Source of the DNA: Janibacter anophelis NBRC 107843 | GTDB lineage: Bacteria; Actinomycetota; Actinomycetes; Actinomycetales; Dermatophilaceae | DNA: 45,799 nucleotides | Assembly (NCBI RefSeq): GCF_001570945.1 | Contig: NZ_BCSQ01000026.1 | Coordinates: forward strand, 1-45,799 | Direction of reading: 5' to 3' | In this document: positions 15,579-25,253 of the stretch, in pieces | How the letters are laid out: the number at the start of each line of letters is the position of its first letter | Numbering within the stretch: position 1 is the first letter of the stretch | Notes under the pieces: model-generated | The model's input: the letters and a program-made list of their open reading frames with translations, nothing else | Told to the model about the DNA's origin: nothing | Database searches by the model: none | Made by a program: the position numbers and the translations under genes

Positions 15579-17171
15579 TCAGCCGCCTGCGGCGGCCACC
15601 GCTCCCCCGGTGCCGGTCGACGTGCTCGGCGACAGGTCGAAGTCGTCGAGGTTGCCGGCGCCCGGGTGCCGTCGCCCGATCGGTCCGGCGGCCATCGCCT
15701 CGAAGAGCGTGGTGGAGACGGTGCGTGCGAACTCGACTGCGGCAGCGTCGATCCCGAGGCGCGGGTACTCGCCCCGGATGCCGTAGCACCACGACATCGT
15801 CCCGGTGCTGACCACGGCCGAGCCGGAGTCGGTGGTGTAGCAGGTCAGGTCGGCGTGGGTCGCACGACCGCCCGCGAGCGGGGTCGGTGAGTGCGCGATG
15901 ATCCGCAGGGTCGGCGGCGTGCCGTCGATCGGGTAGACCCGGTCGATCTCGCTGCCGACCAGACCGGCATAGCTCGACCCGGCCCGCGCCCCGGTCCCCT
16001 CCAGCAGCCAGTGGTCGGGGTCGTGCACCACGAGCGGCCCCACGGCGGGGAAGGCCTCGTAGAGCATGCCGGTCAGCGAGTTCTCCGGCCGGGGCTGCGG
16101 GTCCGCACGCCACAGGGCGGTCGTCGTCTCGTCACGTGTGGGGTCGAGGTCGGCGGACTTGTGGCAGACGACGGTGCGGCCCTCGTCGGTGAGGCGCACC
16201 CGCCAGTAGCAGGCGTTGGCGCCGAGGAAGGCCAGGTTGGTCCCGGCGTCGCGCGCCTGCTCGACCGCGTCGCGCATCGGGACGCTCCAGTACTCGTCGT
16301 GGCCGAGGGAGATGATCCCGCGGGCGCCCGTGAGGTCGGTCGTCTCGAGGTCGGCGCTCGTCAGGTAGGCGAGGTCGAGGCCGAGCTCCTCGGCCAGCTG
16401 GATCGGGGCCTGCTCGTACTTGAGGACGATGCTCGCGCCGTTGCCGTCGTAGGGGCGGTCGAAGCTGACCGCGCCCGAGCGCGCGGCGAAGGTGCGCTCC
16501 CCGTCCGCGCGCCCGTGGTAGAGCGACGCGCCGCCCCACTCGTTGTACGCGGCGTACGTGGCGGTCGCGTTGACGATGACGAGCCGGTCGGTGACGTCGG
16601 CCGAGCGGACGGTGATGGGGACGAGCTTGCTCCGGCCGCGGGCCTCGAGCCGGACGAGGTGGGTGCCCTCGAGCCAGTCGCTCGTGTCGAGCGTCAGGGT
16701 GCTGGTCCAGCGGCAGCGGACGGTGCCGAGGTCGTCGACCTCCGGCTCGGGCTGCGCGGCGACGCGCACCCCCTTCGTCTCGTGGACGAGGCGACCGCCG
16801 GTGCCGCCGTAGTGTCCGAGGCGGAAGACGCTCACGTCCACCGGACCGCGGCGCGAGCGCACGAAGAGCTCGACCGGCTCCCCCGGCCGCACGCTCGTCG
16901 CCCCCGCGTAGCCGACGAGGTCCTCGCCGGCGGTAGAGGGCGCGTAGATCCGCCACCCCGTGCTCCCCGGTCGTGCGTTCTCCGCCCTGACCCAGGCCGG
17001 GTCGTGCCCGGTCGTCGTGGCGGTCGGCTCGTCGGCCGTCGTCGTCGCGGCGCTCGTCGGGTCGCCCGCGGCGTCGCCGCTGCACGCCCCCAGTGCCCCC
17101 AGGCCGAGCGCTCCGAGACCCAGTGCACCCATGACGTCGCGACGCGCCGGGCCCTTCCCGCCTGCACCCAT
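15579..17171 (-). CDS. Tat-type lipoprotein, N,N-dimethylformamidase large-subunit-like
   Basis: A 530-aa exported protein. The N-terminus has a twin Arg (ARRDVMGALGLG) before a hydrophobic stretch and lipobox LGAC, indicating Tat export and lipid anchoring. An Ala/Thr-rich linker follows. The body resembles the C-terminal domain of N,N-dimethylformamidase large subunits, with segments such as ISLGHDEYWS and NLAFLGANACYWRVR. Characterised relatives hydrolyse dimethylformamide, but surface lipoproteins of this type have no known substrate. The ATG at 17171 is set by a leaderless promoter with TGCTATCTT 6 nt upstream. It lies apart from any amide-degradation gene. Confidence 0.7.
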   Translation of the reverse strand: MGAGGKGPARRDVMGALGLGALGLGALGACSGDAAGDPTSAATTTADEPTATTTGHDPAWVRAENARPGSTGWRIYAPSTAGEDLVGYAGATSVRPGEPVELFVRSRRGPVDVSVFRLGHYGGTGGRLVHETKGVRVAAQPEPEVDDLGTVRCRWTSTLTLDTSDWLEGTHLVRLEARGRSKLVPITVRSADVTDRLVIVNATATYAAYNEWGGASLYHGRADGERTFAARSGAVSFDRPYDGNGASIVLKYEQAPIQLAEELGLDLAYLTSADLETTDLTGARGIISLGHDEYWSVPMRDAVEQARDAGTNLAFLGANACYWRVRLTDEGRTVVCHKSADLDPTRDETTTALWRADPQPRPENSLTGMLYEAFPAVGPLVVHDPDHWLLEGTGARAGSSYAGLVGSEIDRVYPIDGTPPTLRIIAHSPTPLAGGRATHADLTCYTTDSGSAVVSTGTMSWCYGIRGEYPRLGIDAAAVEFARTVSTTLFEAMAAGPIGRRHPGAGNLDDFDLSPSTSTGTGGAVAAAGG

Positions 17172-17186
17172 GGCCCGAAGATAGCA
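17172..17186 (-). promoter_or_regulatory. Leaderless promoter of the dimethylformamidase-like gene
   Basis: The minus-strand sequence TGCTATCTT (extended -10, hexamer at 17183 to 17178) ends 6 nt before the ATG at 17171. No Shine-Dalgarno is present. Confidence 0.55.
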
Positions 17187-17202
17187 ACGGGCGAAGGGGG
17201 CG

Positions 17203-18438
17203 TCAGCCCCCGTCGGCGACCGAGGACTCCGCGGAGGCGACCTGCGCGCGCTGGGCCTCGTCGAGCTCGCGCGAGGCGAGCCAGTTCTCCGGGAGCGCGA
17301 CGACGCGGGAGGAGCCGGCGCGGCCGCGCTGGCCCTCGGCGGCCTCGCCGGGCCACGGACTGGTCGGGTCCATCGTCTCGATGAGCCGGTCGAGCGCGGC
17401 GAGCGAGTCGACGAGCGCGAGCTGGTTGCGCACGGTCGAGCCTGCCGGGAACCCCTTGAGGTACCAGGCGATGTGCTTGCGGATGTCGCGGCAGGCACGC
17501 AGCTCGTCGCCGTCGTAGAAGTCGGTGAGCAGCTCCGCGTGCCGACGCAGCGTCGCGGTGACCTCACCGAGGTCGGGACGCACCCGGACCTCGGTGCCGG
17601 CGAAGGCCGCGGCCAGGTCGGCGAAGAGCCACGGGCGGCCCAAGCAGCCGCGCCCGACGACGACCCCGTCGCAGCCGGTCTCGGCGACCATGCGCAGCGC
17701 GTCCTCGGCGGACCAGATGTCACCGTTGCCGAGCACGGGGACGGTCGTGATCGTCTCCTTGAGCAGCTTGATCTTCGACCAGTCCGCCTGGCCGGAGTAG
17801 GCCTGGCTCGCCGTGCGGGCGTGCAGCGCGACCGCGACGACACCCTCCTCGACGGCCGCGGTCGCGGCGTCGAGGTAGGTGTGGTGCTCGTCGTCGATGC
17901 CGACGCGCATCTTCACGGTGACGGGGACATCCCCCTTCGCCCCCTCGGTCACGGCCGCGGACACGATCGCGCGGAAGAGGTCGCGCTTCCACGGCAGCGC
18001 CGCCCCGCCGCCCTTGCGGGTGACCTTGGGCACCGGGCAGCCGAAGTTGAGGTCGATGTGGTCGGCGCGCTCCTCCGAGACGAGCATCCGCACCGCCGCC
18101 GCGGTCGTCGCCGGGTCGACGCTGTAGAGCTGCACGCTGCGCGGGCGCTCGTCCTCGTCGTGCTCGATGAGGCGCATCGACTCGGGGGTGCGCTCGACGA
18201 GCGCGCGCGAGGTGACCATCTCGTTGACGTAGAGGCTGCTCGCGCCGGTCGCACCGCTCGCGGCGAGCCCGGCGTCGCCGGCCTCCCGGCACAGGCGGCG
18301 GAAGGCGCGGTTGGTGATGCCCGCCATCGGCGCGAGGACGACCGGTGAGTCGATGACATGCCTCCCGAGACGAAGGGGAGGCAGCACGCGCTCCCCCGTG
18401 GTCGCCGGGGTGATCGGGGCAAGGGTCTGGCTGGTCAT
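17203..18438 (-). CDS. dusB: tRNA-dihydrouridine synthase
   Basis: A 411-aa flavin enzyme that reduces uridines in the D-loop of tRNAs. The FMN barrel starts with VVLAPMAGITNRAFRRLC (33-50). The catalytic Cys134 lies in LNFGCPVPKVTRKGGGA. VTVKMRVG, HARTASQAYSGQADW and GNGDIWSAEDAL follow in the family order, and a C-terminal helical RNA-binding domain is present. I chose the ATG at 18438 (MTSQTLAPITP). The open frame to 18924 is antisense to the next gene. The sequence fits the DusB/Nifr3 group. Confidence 0.9.
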   Translation of the reverse strand: MTSQTLAPITPATTGERVLPPLRLGRHVIDSPVVLAPMAGITNRAFRRLCREAGDAGLAASGATGASSLYVNEMVTSRALVERTPESMRLIEHDEDERPRSVQLYSVDPATTAAAVRMLVSEERADHIDLNFGCPVPKVTRKGGGAALPWKRDLFRAIVSAAVTEGAKGDVPVTVKMRVGIDDEHHTYLDAATAAVEEGVVAVALHARTASQAYSGQADWSKIKLLKETITTVPVLGNGDIWSAEDALRMVAETGCDGVVVGRGCLGRPWLFADLAAAFAGTEVRVRPDLGEVTATLRRHAELLTDFYDGDELRACRDIRKHIAWYLKGFPAGSTVRNQLALVDSLAALDRLIETMDPTSPWPGEAAEGQRGRAGSSRVVALPENWLASRELDEAQRAQVASAESSVADGG

Positions 18439-18474
18439 CGCGCCACCCAGTGTCGCACCGCGGGCCCCGACGGG

Positions 18475-18487
18475 GACAATCGTCGCC
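18475..18487 (+). promoter_or_regulatory. Possible leaderless promoter of the DUF1648 gene
   Basis: GACAAT (18475-18480) ends 7 nt before the ATG at 18488. It differs from TACAAT at one base. No ribosome site is visible. The 49-bp gap also has to hold the divergent dusB promoter, for which I see only GACACT at 10 nt from the start. Confidence 0.4.
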
Positions 18488-19162
18488 ATGAGGCAGCAGA
18501 CATCGGTGGACACCGCGGGCGACGGCGACCCGCCGGTCTCCCTGCGCCCGGCACTGCCCTGGCTCGCGCTCACGCTGGGACTCGGTGTGGCCGCCGTGGT
18601 CGTCGGCGTCGCCCGCTTCGCCGAGCTGCCCGACCCGTACCCGGTGCACTTCGGCCTTGCCGGGGACCCGGACCGGTTCGACGACAGGAGCCACGCCAAC
18701 GTCCTCATGCCCGTGGTCGTCGGACAGCTGAGCGCGCTGTCGGTCTTCGCCTGCCTGCTGCTCGTCCGTGGCCAGGGGCACCGGCGGCTCGTCGCACCGC
18801 TGGCGGCCCTGGCCTGCGTCATCGGGGGTGGGATCTCCCTGGTCTCCATCGCCCAGTACCTGTCCGCCGACACGGTGGCACCGCCGTGGACCTTCTGGGC
18901 GCTGCTGGCCGGGATCGTCGTCACGACCGTCTGGGTCGTCGCCGCCGCCGTGCGTGTGGGGAGAGCGAGGCCGGACGACCGTGAGGGGTGGAGGCTCGGT
19001 GGGCTCGTCTACGCCGACCCCGACGACCCGGAGGTCTTCGTCAGCAAGCGCGTGGGTGTCGGGGTCACGCTCAACCTCGGTCGCCCGTTGGGGTGGGTCG
19101 TCCTGGCCCTGGTCCTGCTGCCCGTGGCCCTCGTCGTCGTGCTCGTCTCGGTGAGCGCATGA
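18488..19162 (+). CDS. DUF1648/DUF5808-type membrane protein
   Basis: A 224-aa integral membrane protein with about five hydrophobic segments (near residues 24-42, 70-92, 102-122, 135-155 and 200-222). Between the first two lies the DUF1648 pattern, PDPYPVHFGLAGDPDR. The segment after the fourth (WRLGGLVYADPDDPEVFVSKR) resembles DUF5808. These domains occur together in actinobacterial and firmicute membrane proteins of unknown function; some DUF1648 proteins serve bacteriocin immunity. The stop overlaps the next start (ATGA), so it is coupled to the CDF exporter gene. Confidence 0.8.
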   Translation: MRQQTSVDTAGDGDPPVSLRPALPWLALTLGLGVAAVVVGVARFAELPDPYPVHFGLAGDPDRFDDRSHANVLMPVVVGQLSALSVFACLLLVRGQGHRRLVAPLAALACVIGGGISLVSIAQYLSADTVAPPWTFWALLAGIVVTTVWVVAAAVRVGRARPDDREGWRLGGLVYADPDDPEVFVSKRVGVGVTLNLGRPLGWVVLALVLLPVALVVVLVSVSA

Positions 19163-20121
19163 GCACCTCGTCGCGCCGCCACCTCGAGCGGTTCGCCTGG
19201 CTGTCCATCGCCGCCGCGCTGTCGACGATCGCCCTGAAGACCGGTGCGTGGTGGATCACCGACTCGGTCGGCCTGCTCGCCGACGCGGCGGAGTCGATCG
19301 TCAACCTCGTGGCCGCCGTCGCCGCGCTGGTCGCCCTGCGGGTGGCCGGCCGGGCTGCCGACGACGACCACCACTTCGGCCACTCCAAGGCGGAGTACTT
19401 CTCCGCGGCGATCGAGGGGGCGATGATCTTCGTCGCCGCCGGATTCATCATCTGGCAGGCGATCGGCCGCCTGCTCGACCCCCGCGAGATCGACCAGGTC
19501 GGTACCGGTCTGGCGATCTCCGTCGTGGCCTCGGTCATCAACGGAGCCGTGGCCTACGTGCTCATCCGCGCCGGTCGTCGACACCGCTCGATCACACTGC
19601 GCGCCGACGGCCAGCACCTCCTGACCGACGTGTGGACCTCCGTCGGCGTCGTCGTCGGGGTGGCGCTCGTCGTCGTCACCGGCATCGAGGTCCTCGACCC
19701 GATCGTCGCCCTGCTCGTCGGTGCCAACATCCTGTGGACCGGGTGGCGCCTGGTGAGCGAGTCCGGGACCGGGCTGATGGATGCCGCGCTCACCCCGGAG
19801 GAGAACGCGGACCTCGCCGACACCATCGCCGGGCTGACCACCGACGAGGTCGCCGTCCACGGGCTGCGCACCCGAGTGGCCGGGCACGTCTCCTTCGCCG
19901 AGCTCCACGTCCTCGTCCCCGGCGCATGGTCGGTACGGCGAGCGCACGACGTCGTCGAGGACATGGAGGCGGTCATCGCCGAGCATCATCCCGACCTGCG
20001 CGTGACCGCCCACATCGAGCCGCGCGAGGACCCGCGTGCCTACGATGACTTCGGCGGGTACGAGATCCCGATCGAGCCGCTGCCCGACGGCGACGACCCC
20101 ACCCCGGAGGAGACCCCGTGA
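19159..20121 (+). CDS. Cation diffusion facilitator family metal exporter
   Basis: A 320-aa proton-coupled exporter of divalent metals (Zn, Fe, Co or Mn). It has the six-helix CDF domain at about residues 10-205 and the cytosolic C-terminal domain at about 210-300. The Asp-rich metal site of helix 2 (SVGLLADAAESIVN) and the HLLTDVWTS site of helix 5 are both present, along with HHFGHSKAEYFSA between helices 2 and 3. It overlaps the previous gene by 4 nt (ATGA) and the next by 4 nt (GTGA). It is not next to the zinc-uptake operon, so its metal is uncertain. Confidence 0.88.
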   Translation: MSTSSRRHLERFAWLSIAAALSTIALKTGAWWITDSVGLLADAAESIVNLVAAVAALVALRVAGRAADDDHHFGHSKAEYFSAAIEGAMIFVAAGFIIWQAIGRLLDPREIDQVGTGLAISVVASVINGAVAYVLIRAGRRHRSITLRADGQHLLTDVWTSVGVVVGVALVVVTGIEVLDPIVALLVGANILWTGWRLVSESGTGLMDAALTPEENADLADTIAGLTTDEVAVHGLRTRVAGHVSFAELHVLVPGAWSVRRAHDVVEDMEAVIAEHHPDLRVTAHIEPREDPRAYDDFGGYEIPIEPLPDGDDPTPEETP

Positions 20122-20942
20122 GTGCCCTGATCAGCGCCACCGACCTGCAGCACGAGCTGCTCGACAACCCCAAGCTCGTCGTCCTCGACGTGCAGTACAC
20201 CCTCGACGGGCAGGGCCCGGCCCTGTACGCCGACGGGCACGTGCCGGGCGCTCCCTTCGTCGACCTGGACTCGGTCCTCGCGGGCCCGGCGGGCGAAGGG
20301 GGACGACACCCCCTCCCCGACGTGGCGACGCTGCAGGCGGGTCTGCAGACGGCCGGCGTCATGACCGACTCCGTGGTCGTCGTCTACGACCAAGGCCCGT
20401 CCCTCGGCGCGGCGCGCGCGTGGTGGGTCCTGCGCTGGGCCGGCATCGAGGAGGTCCTCGTCCTCGACGGCGGGCTGGCCGCCTGGCGGGCGGCCGGGGG
20501 CGCCGTGGACACCGACCCCGTCGAGACCGAGCCCGGCGACGTCGTGCTCGACCCGGACCAGCTCGTCGCCCTCGACGCCGAGGACGCCGCGGCCACCGCC
20601 CGCCTCGGTGTCCTCGTCGACGCGCGCACCCCCGAACGGTTCCGCGGGGAGAGCGAGCCCATCGACCCTGTGGCCGGGCACATCCCCGGCGCGGTCAACG
20701 TGCCGATGGCCGACCTCGCCACCGACGACGGCCGTCTGCGGCCGGGGCGGGAGCTGCGCGAGCGTTTCGCCCGGGAGGGCATCGACGAGGTGACCGTCGT
20801 CGGCACCTACTGCGGGTCCGGCATCACCGCTGCGCACACCGCGCTGGCGCTGCACGAGGCCGGGGTCGAGGCGGACGTGTACGTCGGCAGCTGGAGCGAG
20901 TGGATCACCGACTCCTCGCGCCCGGTCGCCACCGGCGACTGA
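20118..20942 (+). CDS. Two-domain rhodanese-type sulfurtransferase
   Basis: A 274-aa enzyme with two rhodanese domains (about 8-130 inactive, 145-272 active). The sulfur-carrying Cys232 is in the loop YCGSGITAAH, which matches the CG-S/T-G pattern of 3-mercaptopyruvate sulfurtransferases (SseA type) more than that of thiosulfate sulfurtransferases. The N-terminal motif GHVPGAPFVDLD is typical. The GTG start overlaps the CDF gene stop by 4 nt, with GGAGGA just upstream. Substrate assignment by loop sequence is tentative. Confidence 0.87.
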   Translation: MSALISATDLQHELLDNPKLVVLDVQYTLDGQGPALYADGHVPGAPFVDLDSVLAGPAGEGGRHPLPDVATLQAGLQTAGVMTDSVVVVYDQGPSLGAARAWWVLRWAGIEEVLVLDGGLAAWRAAGGAVDTDPVETEPGDVVLDPDQLVALDAEDAAATARLGVLVDARTPERFRGESEPIDPVAGHIPGAVNVPMADLATDDGRLRPGRELRERFAREGIDEVTVVGTYCGSGITAAHTALALHEAGVEADVYVGSWSEWITDSSRPVATGD

Positions 20943-20945
20943 GTC

Positions 20946-21689
20946 TCAAGGCAGCGTCGCGACGAAGTCCACGAGCGCCCGTGCCACCGGTGCCGGGTGC
21001 GTGACCGGCGCAAAGTGGGTCGCTCCGGCGACGTGGACGATCTCGAGGTCCTGACGCAGGCGACGGGCCCTCCCTTCGCCCACCCGGAACTGGTCGAACT
21101 CGCCGTTGATCGCGAGGATCGGCACGTCGACGTTGCCCAGCACGCTGAGGTCGACCCCGTCGATGACGGCGTCCCAGGCGTCGGGGATCGCCGCGAGGCC
21201 GGTCCCCCGCTCGATGACCGCCTGCGCGGCACGGGTGCCGATGATCCGCCGCAAGGACGCCGCATCGCTCTCCTCGATGCGCCCCGCCCGCCGTTCGTCC
21301 CCCAAGCCGGCGCGCAAGGCGCTGCCGAACGCGCGGTAGATGCCGGCCAACCGGGAGGACGGCTGTGCCGTCGCGCCCATGAGCACCAGGCCGGAGAGCA
21401 CGTCGTGGTGGGCGGCCGCCCACTGCATCGCGACGTATCCGCCCAGGCTGTGCCCGACGAGGACCACGCGGTGCAGGTCCGGCTCGAGCGCCTCGACGGC
21501 CTCGCCCACGACCTCGAGGGCTCCGGCCATCGTGAACGGCTCGCCGGCAGACGTCCCGTGACCGGGCAGGTCGATGTGCGAGCAGACGAGACGGCCCAGG
21601 AGGACCTCCTCGAGCGGCATCCACGAGGCCGCGTTGAGCCGGCTGCCGTGGACGAGCAGCAACCGGACGGGCCGGGCCTGCCCGCTCAC
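20946..21689 (-). CDS. Alpha/beta hydrolase
   Basis: A 247-aa single-domain alpha/beta hydrolase. The oxyanion region is LLVHGSRLNAASW (11-23), the nucleophile elbow is GHSLGG with Ser81, the acid is probably Asp199 (NGEFDQF) and the base His225 (GATHFAPV). No signal peptide is present. Substrate unknown; esterase, lipase-like and C-C hydrolase activities all occur with this pattern. It begins 4 nt after the glyS stop, so it is probably expressed with glyS. It converges on the sulfurtransferase gene with only 3 nt between the two stops and no hairpin terminator. Confidence 0.85.
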   Translation of the reverse strand: MSGQARPVRLLLVHGSRLNAASWMPLEEVLLGRLVCSHIDLPGHGTSAGEPFTMAGALEVVGEAVEALEPDLHRVVLVGHSLGGYVAMQWAAAHHDVLSGLVLMGATAQPSSRLAGIYRAFGSALRAGLGDERRAGRIEESDAASLRRIIGTRAAQAVIERGTGLAAIPDAWDAVIDGVDLSVLGNVDVPILAINGEFDQFRVGEGRARRLRQDLEIVHVAGATHFAPVTHPAPVARALVDFVATLP

Positions 21690-21693
21690 CGGG

Positions 21694-23100
<1,407 letters not shown>

Positions 23101-23113
23101 GAGGGAGAGGCTA
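23101..23113 (-). promoter_or_regulatory. Leaderless promoter of glyS
   Basis: The minus-strand hexamer TAGCCT (23113 to 23108) is 7 nt from the ATG at 23100. The sequence between is pyrimidine-rich (CTCCCTC), so no ribosome site exists. No T-box is possible in a leaderless transcript. Confidence 0.6.
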
Positions 23114-23148
23114 TCCGGCACCGTGCCGGACCACGGAATCGGGCCGCC

Positions 23149-23160
23149 TACCCTGTGGGG
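23149..23160 (+). promoter_or_regulatory. Leaderless promoter of the small membrane protein gene
   Basis: TACCCT (23149-23154) ends 6 nt before the GTG at 23161. It is divergent from the glyS promoter; both leaderless promoters fit in 60 bp. Confidence 0.55.
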
Positions 23161-23469
23161 GTGTCCAGCAGCCCCTCGCCCCGTCCCGAGCCCATCGCGA
23201 CCAATGCCTTCGAGCGCGCCAGCCTGCCGCTCACCCGGCTCATCGCCAGGATGCCGCCGCTCGTGCCGATCCTCGTCGTCTTCGCCCTCGTCCTCGTGGG
23301 CTCCTTCCTCGGCCCGTGGGGAGCCATTCCGCTCGGGCTCGTCGTGCTCTTCCTGCTGTGGATGCTCGGCCTATCGTGGCCGCGGCTCACCGCGAGCGAG
23401 CGCCTCATGCGCATCGCCGTCATCGTGCTCGTCATCGGCCTGACGGCGATCAAGCTCTTCCCCCGCTGA
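23161..23469 (+). CDS. Small two-helix membrane protein (DUF6703-like)
   Basis: A 102-aa protein with a hydrophilic N-terminus and two to three hydrophobic segments at about residues 35-52, 54-72 and 85-98. The segment with [20 protein letters not shown], then a WPRLT-x-SER turn, is like a family of small actinobacterial membrane proteins often listed as DUF6703; that match is from memory. No function is known. The GTG start rests on the promoter 6 nt upstream. It lies just before znuA but is separated by the Zur-controlled promoter. Confidence 0.65.
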   Translation: MSSSPSPRPEPIATNAFERASLPLTRLIARMPPLVPILVVFALVLVGSFLGPWGAIPLGLVVLFLLWMLGLSWPRLTASERLMRIAVIVLVIGLTAIKLFPR

Positions 23470-23480
23470 CGAGCGCCGAG

Positions 23481-23518
23481 TTGACAACGGTTCTCACTTC
23501 GCCTGAGAATCGTTCTCA
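23481..23518 (+). promoter_or_regulatory. znuA promoter with two tandem Zur boxes
   Basis: A canonical TTGACA -35 (23481-23486) lies 18 nt from GAGAAT (23505-23510), which ends 7 nt before the ATG, so the mRNA is leaderless. Two Zur-like palindromes cover these elements: TGACAACGGTTCTCA (23482-23496, one mismatch between arms) and TGAGAATCGTTCTCA (23504-23518, perfect arms). They are 22 bp apart, two helical turns. The last base of the second box is the A of the start codon. Zinc-loaded Zur would occlude both promoter elements. Confidence 0.75.
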
Positions 23519-24462
23519 TGAAGATCAACCGGCTCGTCCTCGCCGCCTCGGCCCTCGTGCTCGCCGTCACCGGATGCGGGTCCGGCTCGAGCGATGACGA
23601 CGACGCCTCCGGCGACGCACTGACGATCGCGACGAGCTTCTACCCCCTGCAGCACGCGGCCGAGCAGGTCGGCGGTGACCACGTCGAGGTCACCAACCTC
23701 ACCCAGGCCGGCGCCGAGCCGCACGACCTGGAGCTGACCCCCAAGCAGATCCTCGAGGCGTCCCAGGCCGACGCCCTCGTCTACCTCAAGGACTTCCAGC
23801 CCTCCGTCGACGACGCCGCCGCGGAGGCGGGCGACACCGCCTTCGAGGTCTCCCCCTTCGCCCGGCTCGACATCGAGCCCCACGAGGACGAGCACGGCGA
23901 CGAGCACGAAGGGGAGGACCACGAGGGCCACGACCACGGCTCCGTCGACCCGCACTTCTGGCTCGACCCGACCCGCTACGCCGACGTCGTCGACGCCCTC
24001 GCGGACCACTTCGCCGAGATCGACCCGGACCACGCGGCCGACTACCGGGCGAACGCCAAGGCCTTCACCGCCGAGCTGTCGACCCTCGACACCGACCTCA
24101 CCGAGGGCCTGGCCGAGTGCACGAGCACCGACCTCGTGACCGGCCACTCCGCCTTCGCCTACTTCGCCGACCGCTACGGTTTCCACCAGGAGTCGGTGAG
24201 CGGGCTCTCGCCCGGCGCCGAGCCGAGCCCGGCCGCGCTGGCCGACCTGATCACGCACATCAAGGACGAGGGGATCACGACCGTGTACGCCGAGACCCTC
24301 GTGCCGACCGACGTCGCCGACACGATCGCCCGCGACGCCGGCGCCGAGGTCGCGGTCCTCGACCCGATCGAGGGCCTGACGGACGAGTCCGCCGGCGACA
24401 GCTACGTCGAGGTCATGCGCAGCAACCTGGCCACCGTCCGCGAGGGACAGGGGTGCGAGTGA
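23518..24462 (+). CDS. znuA: Zinc ABC transporter substrate-binding lipoprotein
   Basis: A 314-aa cluster A-I metal receptor that captures Zn outside the membrane and hands it to ZnuB. Signal peptide with lipobox VTGC and Cys20. The metal-binding His residues fit the family: GAEPHDLELTPKQ, then PHFWLDP after the loop, and TGHSAFAYFADRYG. A His/Asp/Glu-rich loop (about residues 120-141) is typical of zinc rather than manganese receptors. The Zur boxes in its promoter agree with zinc. First gene of znuA-znuC-znuB-zur. Confidence 0.93.
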   Translation: MKINRLVLAASALVLAVTGCGSGSSDDDDASGDALTIATSFYPLQHAAEQVGGDHVEVTNLTQAGAEPHDLELTPKQILEASQADALVYLKDFQPSVDDAAAEAGDTAFEVSPFARLDIEPHEDEHGDEHEGEDHEGHDHGSVDPHFWLDPTRYADVVDALADHFAEIDPDHAADYRANAKAFTAELSTLDTDLTEGLAECTSTDLVTGHSAFAYFADRYGFHQESVSGLSPGAEPSPAALADLITHIKDEGITTVYAETLVPTDVADTIARDAGAEVAVLDPIEGLTDESAGDSYVEVMRSNLATVREGQGCE

Positions 24463-25253
24463 CCGACCAACCCGTCATCGAGCTCTCCGGAGCCGCCTTC
24501 GGCCACGGCGACCGCACGGTCGTGAGCGGCCTCGACCTCACCGTGCGCCGCGGTGAGGTCGTCGCCGTGCTCGGCCCCAACGGCGCGGGCAAGTCGACCC
24601 TGGTCAAGGGACTGCTCGGCATCGCCGAGCAGCACGCCGGCACGGCGCGCGTCCTCGGCCACGAGGTCGGCAGCGCCCCGGCGCGCGCGGGCATCGGCTA
24701 CGTGCCGCAGCGGCACACGCTGGCCTCCGCCGTGCGCGCCACTGCCTCCGAGATCGTCACGATGGGACGCACCGTGCGCACCCCGTGGTGGGCGCCGTGG
24801 CGCATCCGCTCCGCGGCCGACCGCGCGATCGTCGAGGAGTCCCTCGCCGTCGTCGGGCTGGGCGACCTCGCCACGCAGGATGTGACGACCCTCTCCGGCG
24901 GCCAGCAGCGCCGCGTGCTCATCGCGCGCGCGCTGGCCAGCCGCCCCGAGGTCTTCCTCATGGACGAGCCGACCGCCGGGGTCGACCGGGGCCACCAGCA
25001 GGTGCTCGTCGCGGTGATGCGTCGCCTCGTCGAGCGCGGCGCGACCCTGGTCATCGTCACCCACGAGCTCGATGCGCTGGCCGATATCGTCACCCGCGCG
25101 ATCGTCGTCCGGGGCGGCGGCATCAGCCACGACGGTCCCCCCGACCGGCTGCCCCCGGCCGACGTCGCCCACGCGCACCACGACGACGACGGCGAGGCGC
25201 CCCCTTCGTCCGTCCCGACCACGATGATCACGACGAAGGGGGGATCCCGGTGA
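24459..25253 (+). CDS. znuC: Zinc ABC transporter ATP-binding protein
   Basis: A 264-aa ATPase for zinc uptake. Walker A GPNGAGKS is at residues 39-46, signature LSGGQQRR, Walker B VFLMDEPTAGVD and the switch His in VTHELDAL. I chose the GTG at 24459, which overlaps the znuA stop (GTGA); a GTG two codons earlier is also possible. The C-terminus has a short His/Asp run (AHAHHDDDGE) and a Ser/Thr/Gly tail whose end carries a CGAAGGGGG motif. Confidence 0.92.
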   Translation: MTDQPVIELSGAAFGHGDRTVVSGLDLTVRRGEVVAVLGPNGAGKSTLVKGLLGIAEQHAGTARVLGHEVGSAPARAGIGYVPQRHTLASAVRATASEIVTMGRTVRTPWWAPWRIRSAADRAIVEESLAVVGLGDLATQDVTTLSGGQQRRVLIARALASRPEVFLMDEPTAGVDRGHQQVLVAVMRRLVERGATLVIVTHELDALADIVTRAIVVRGGGISHDGPPDRLPPADVAHAHHDDDGEAPPSSVPTTMITTKGGSR

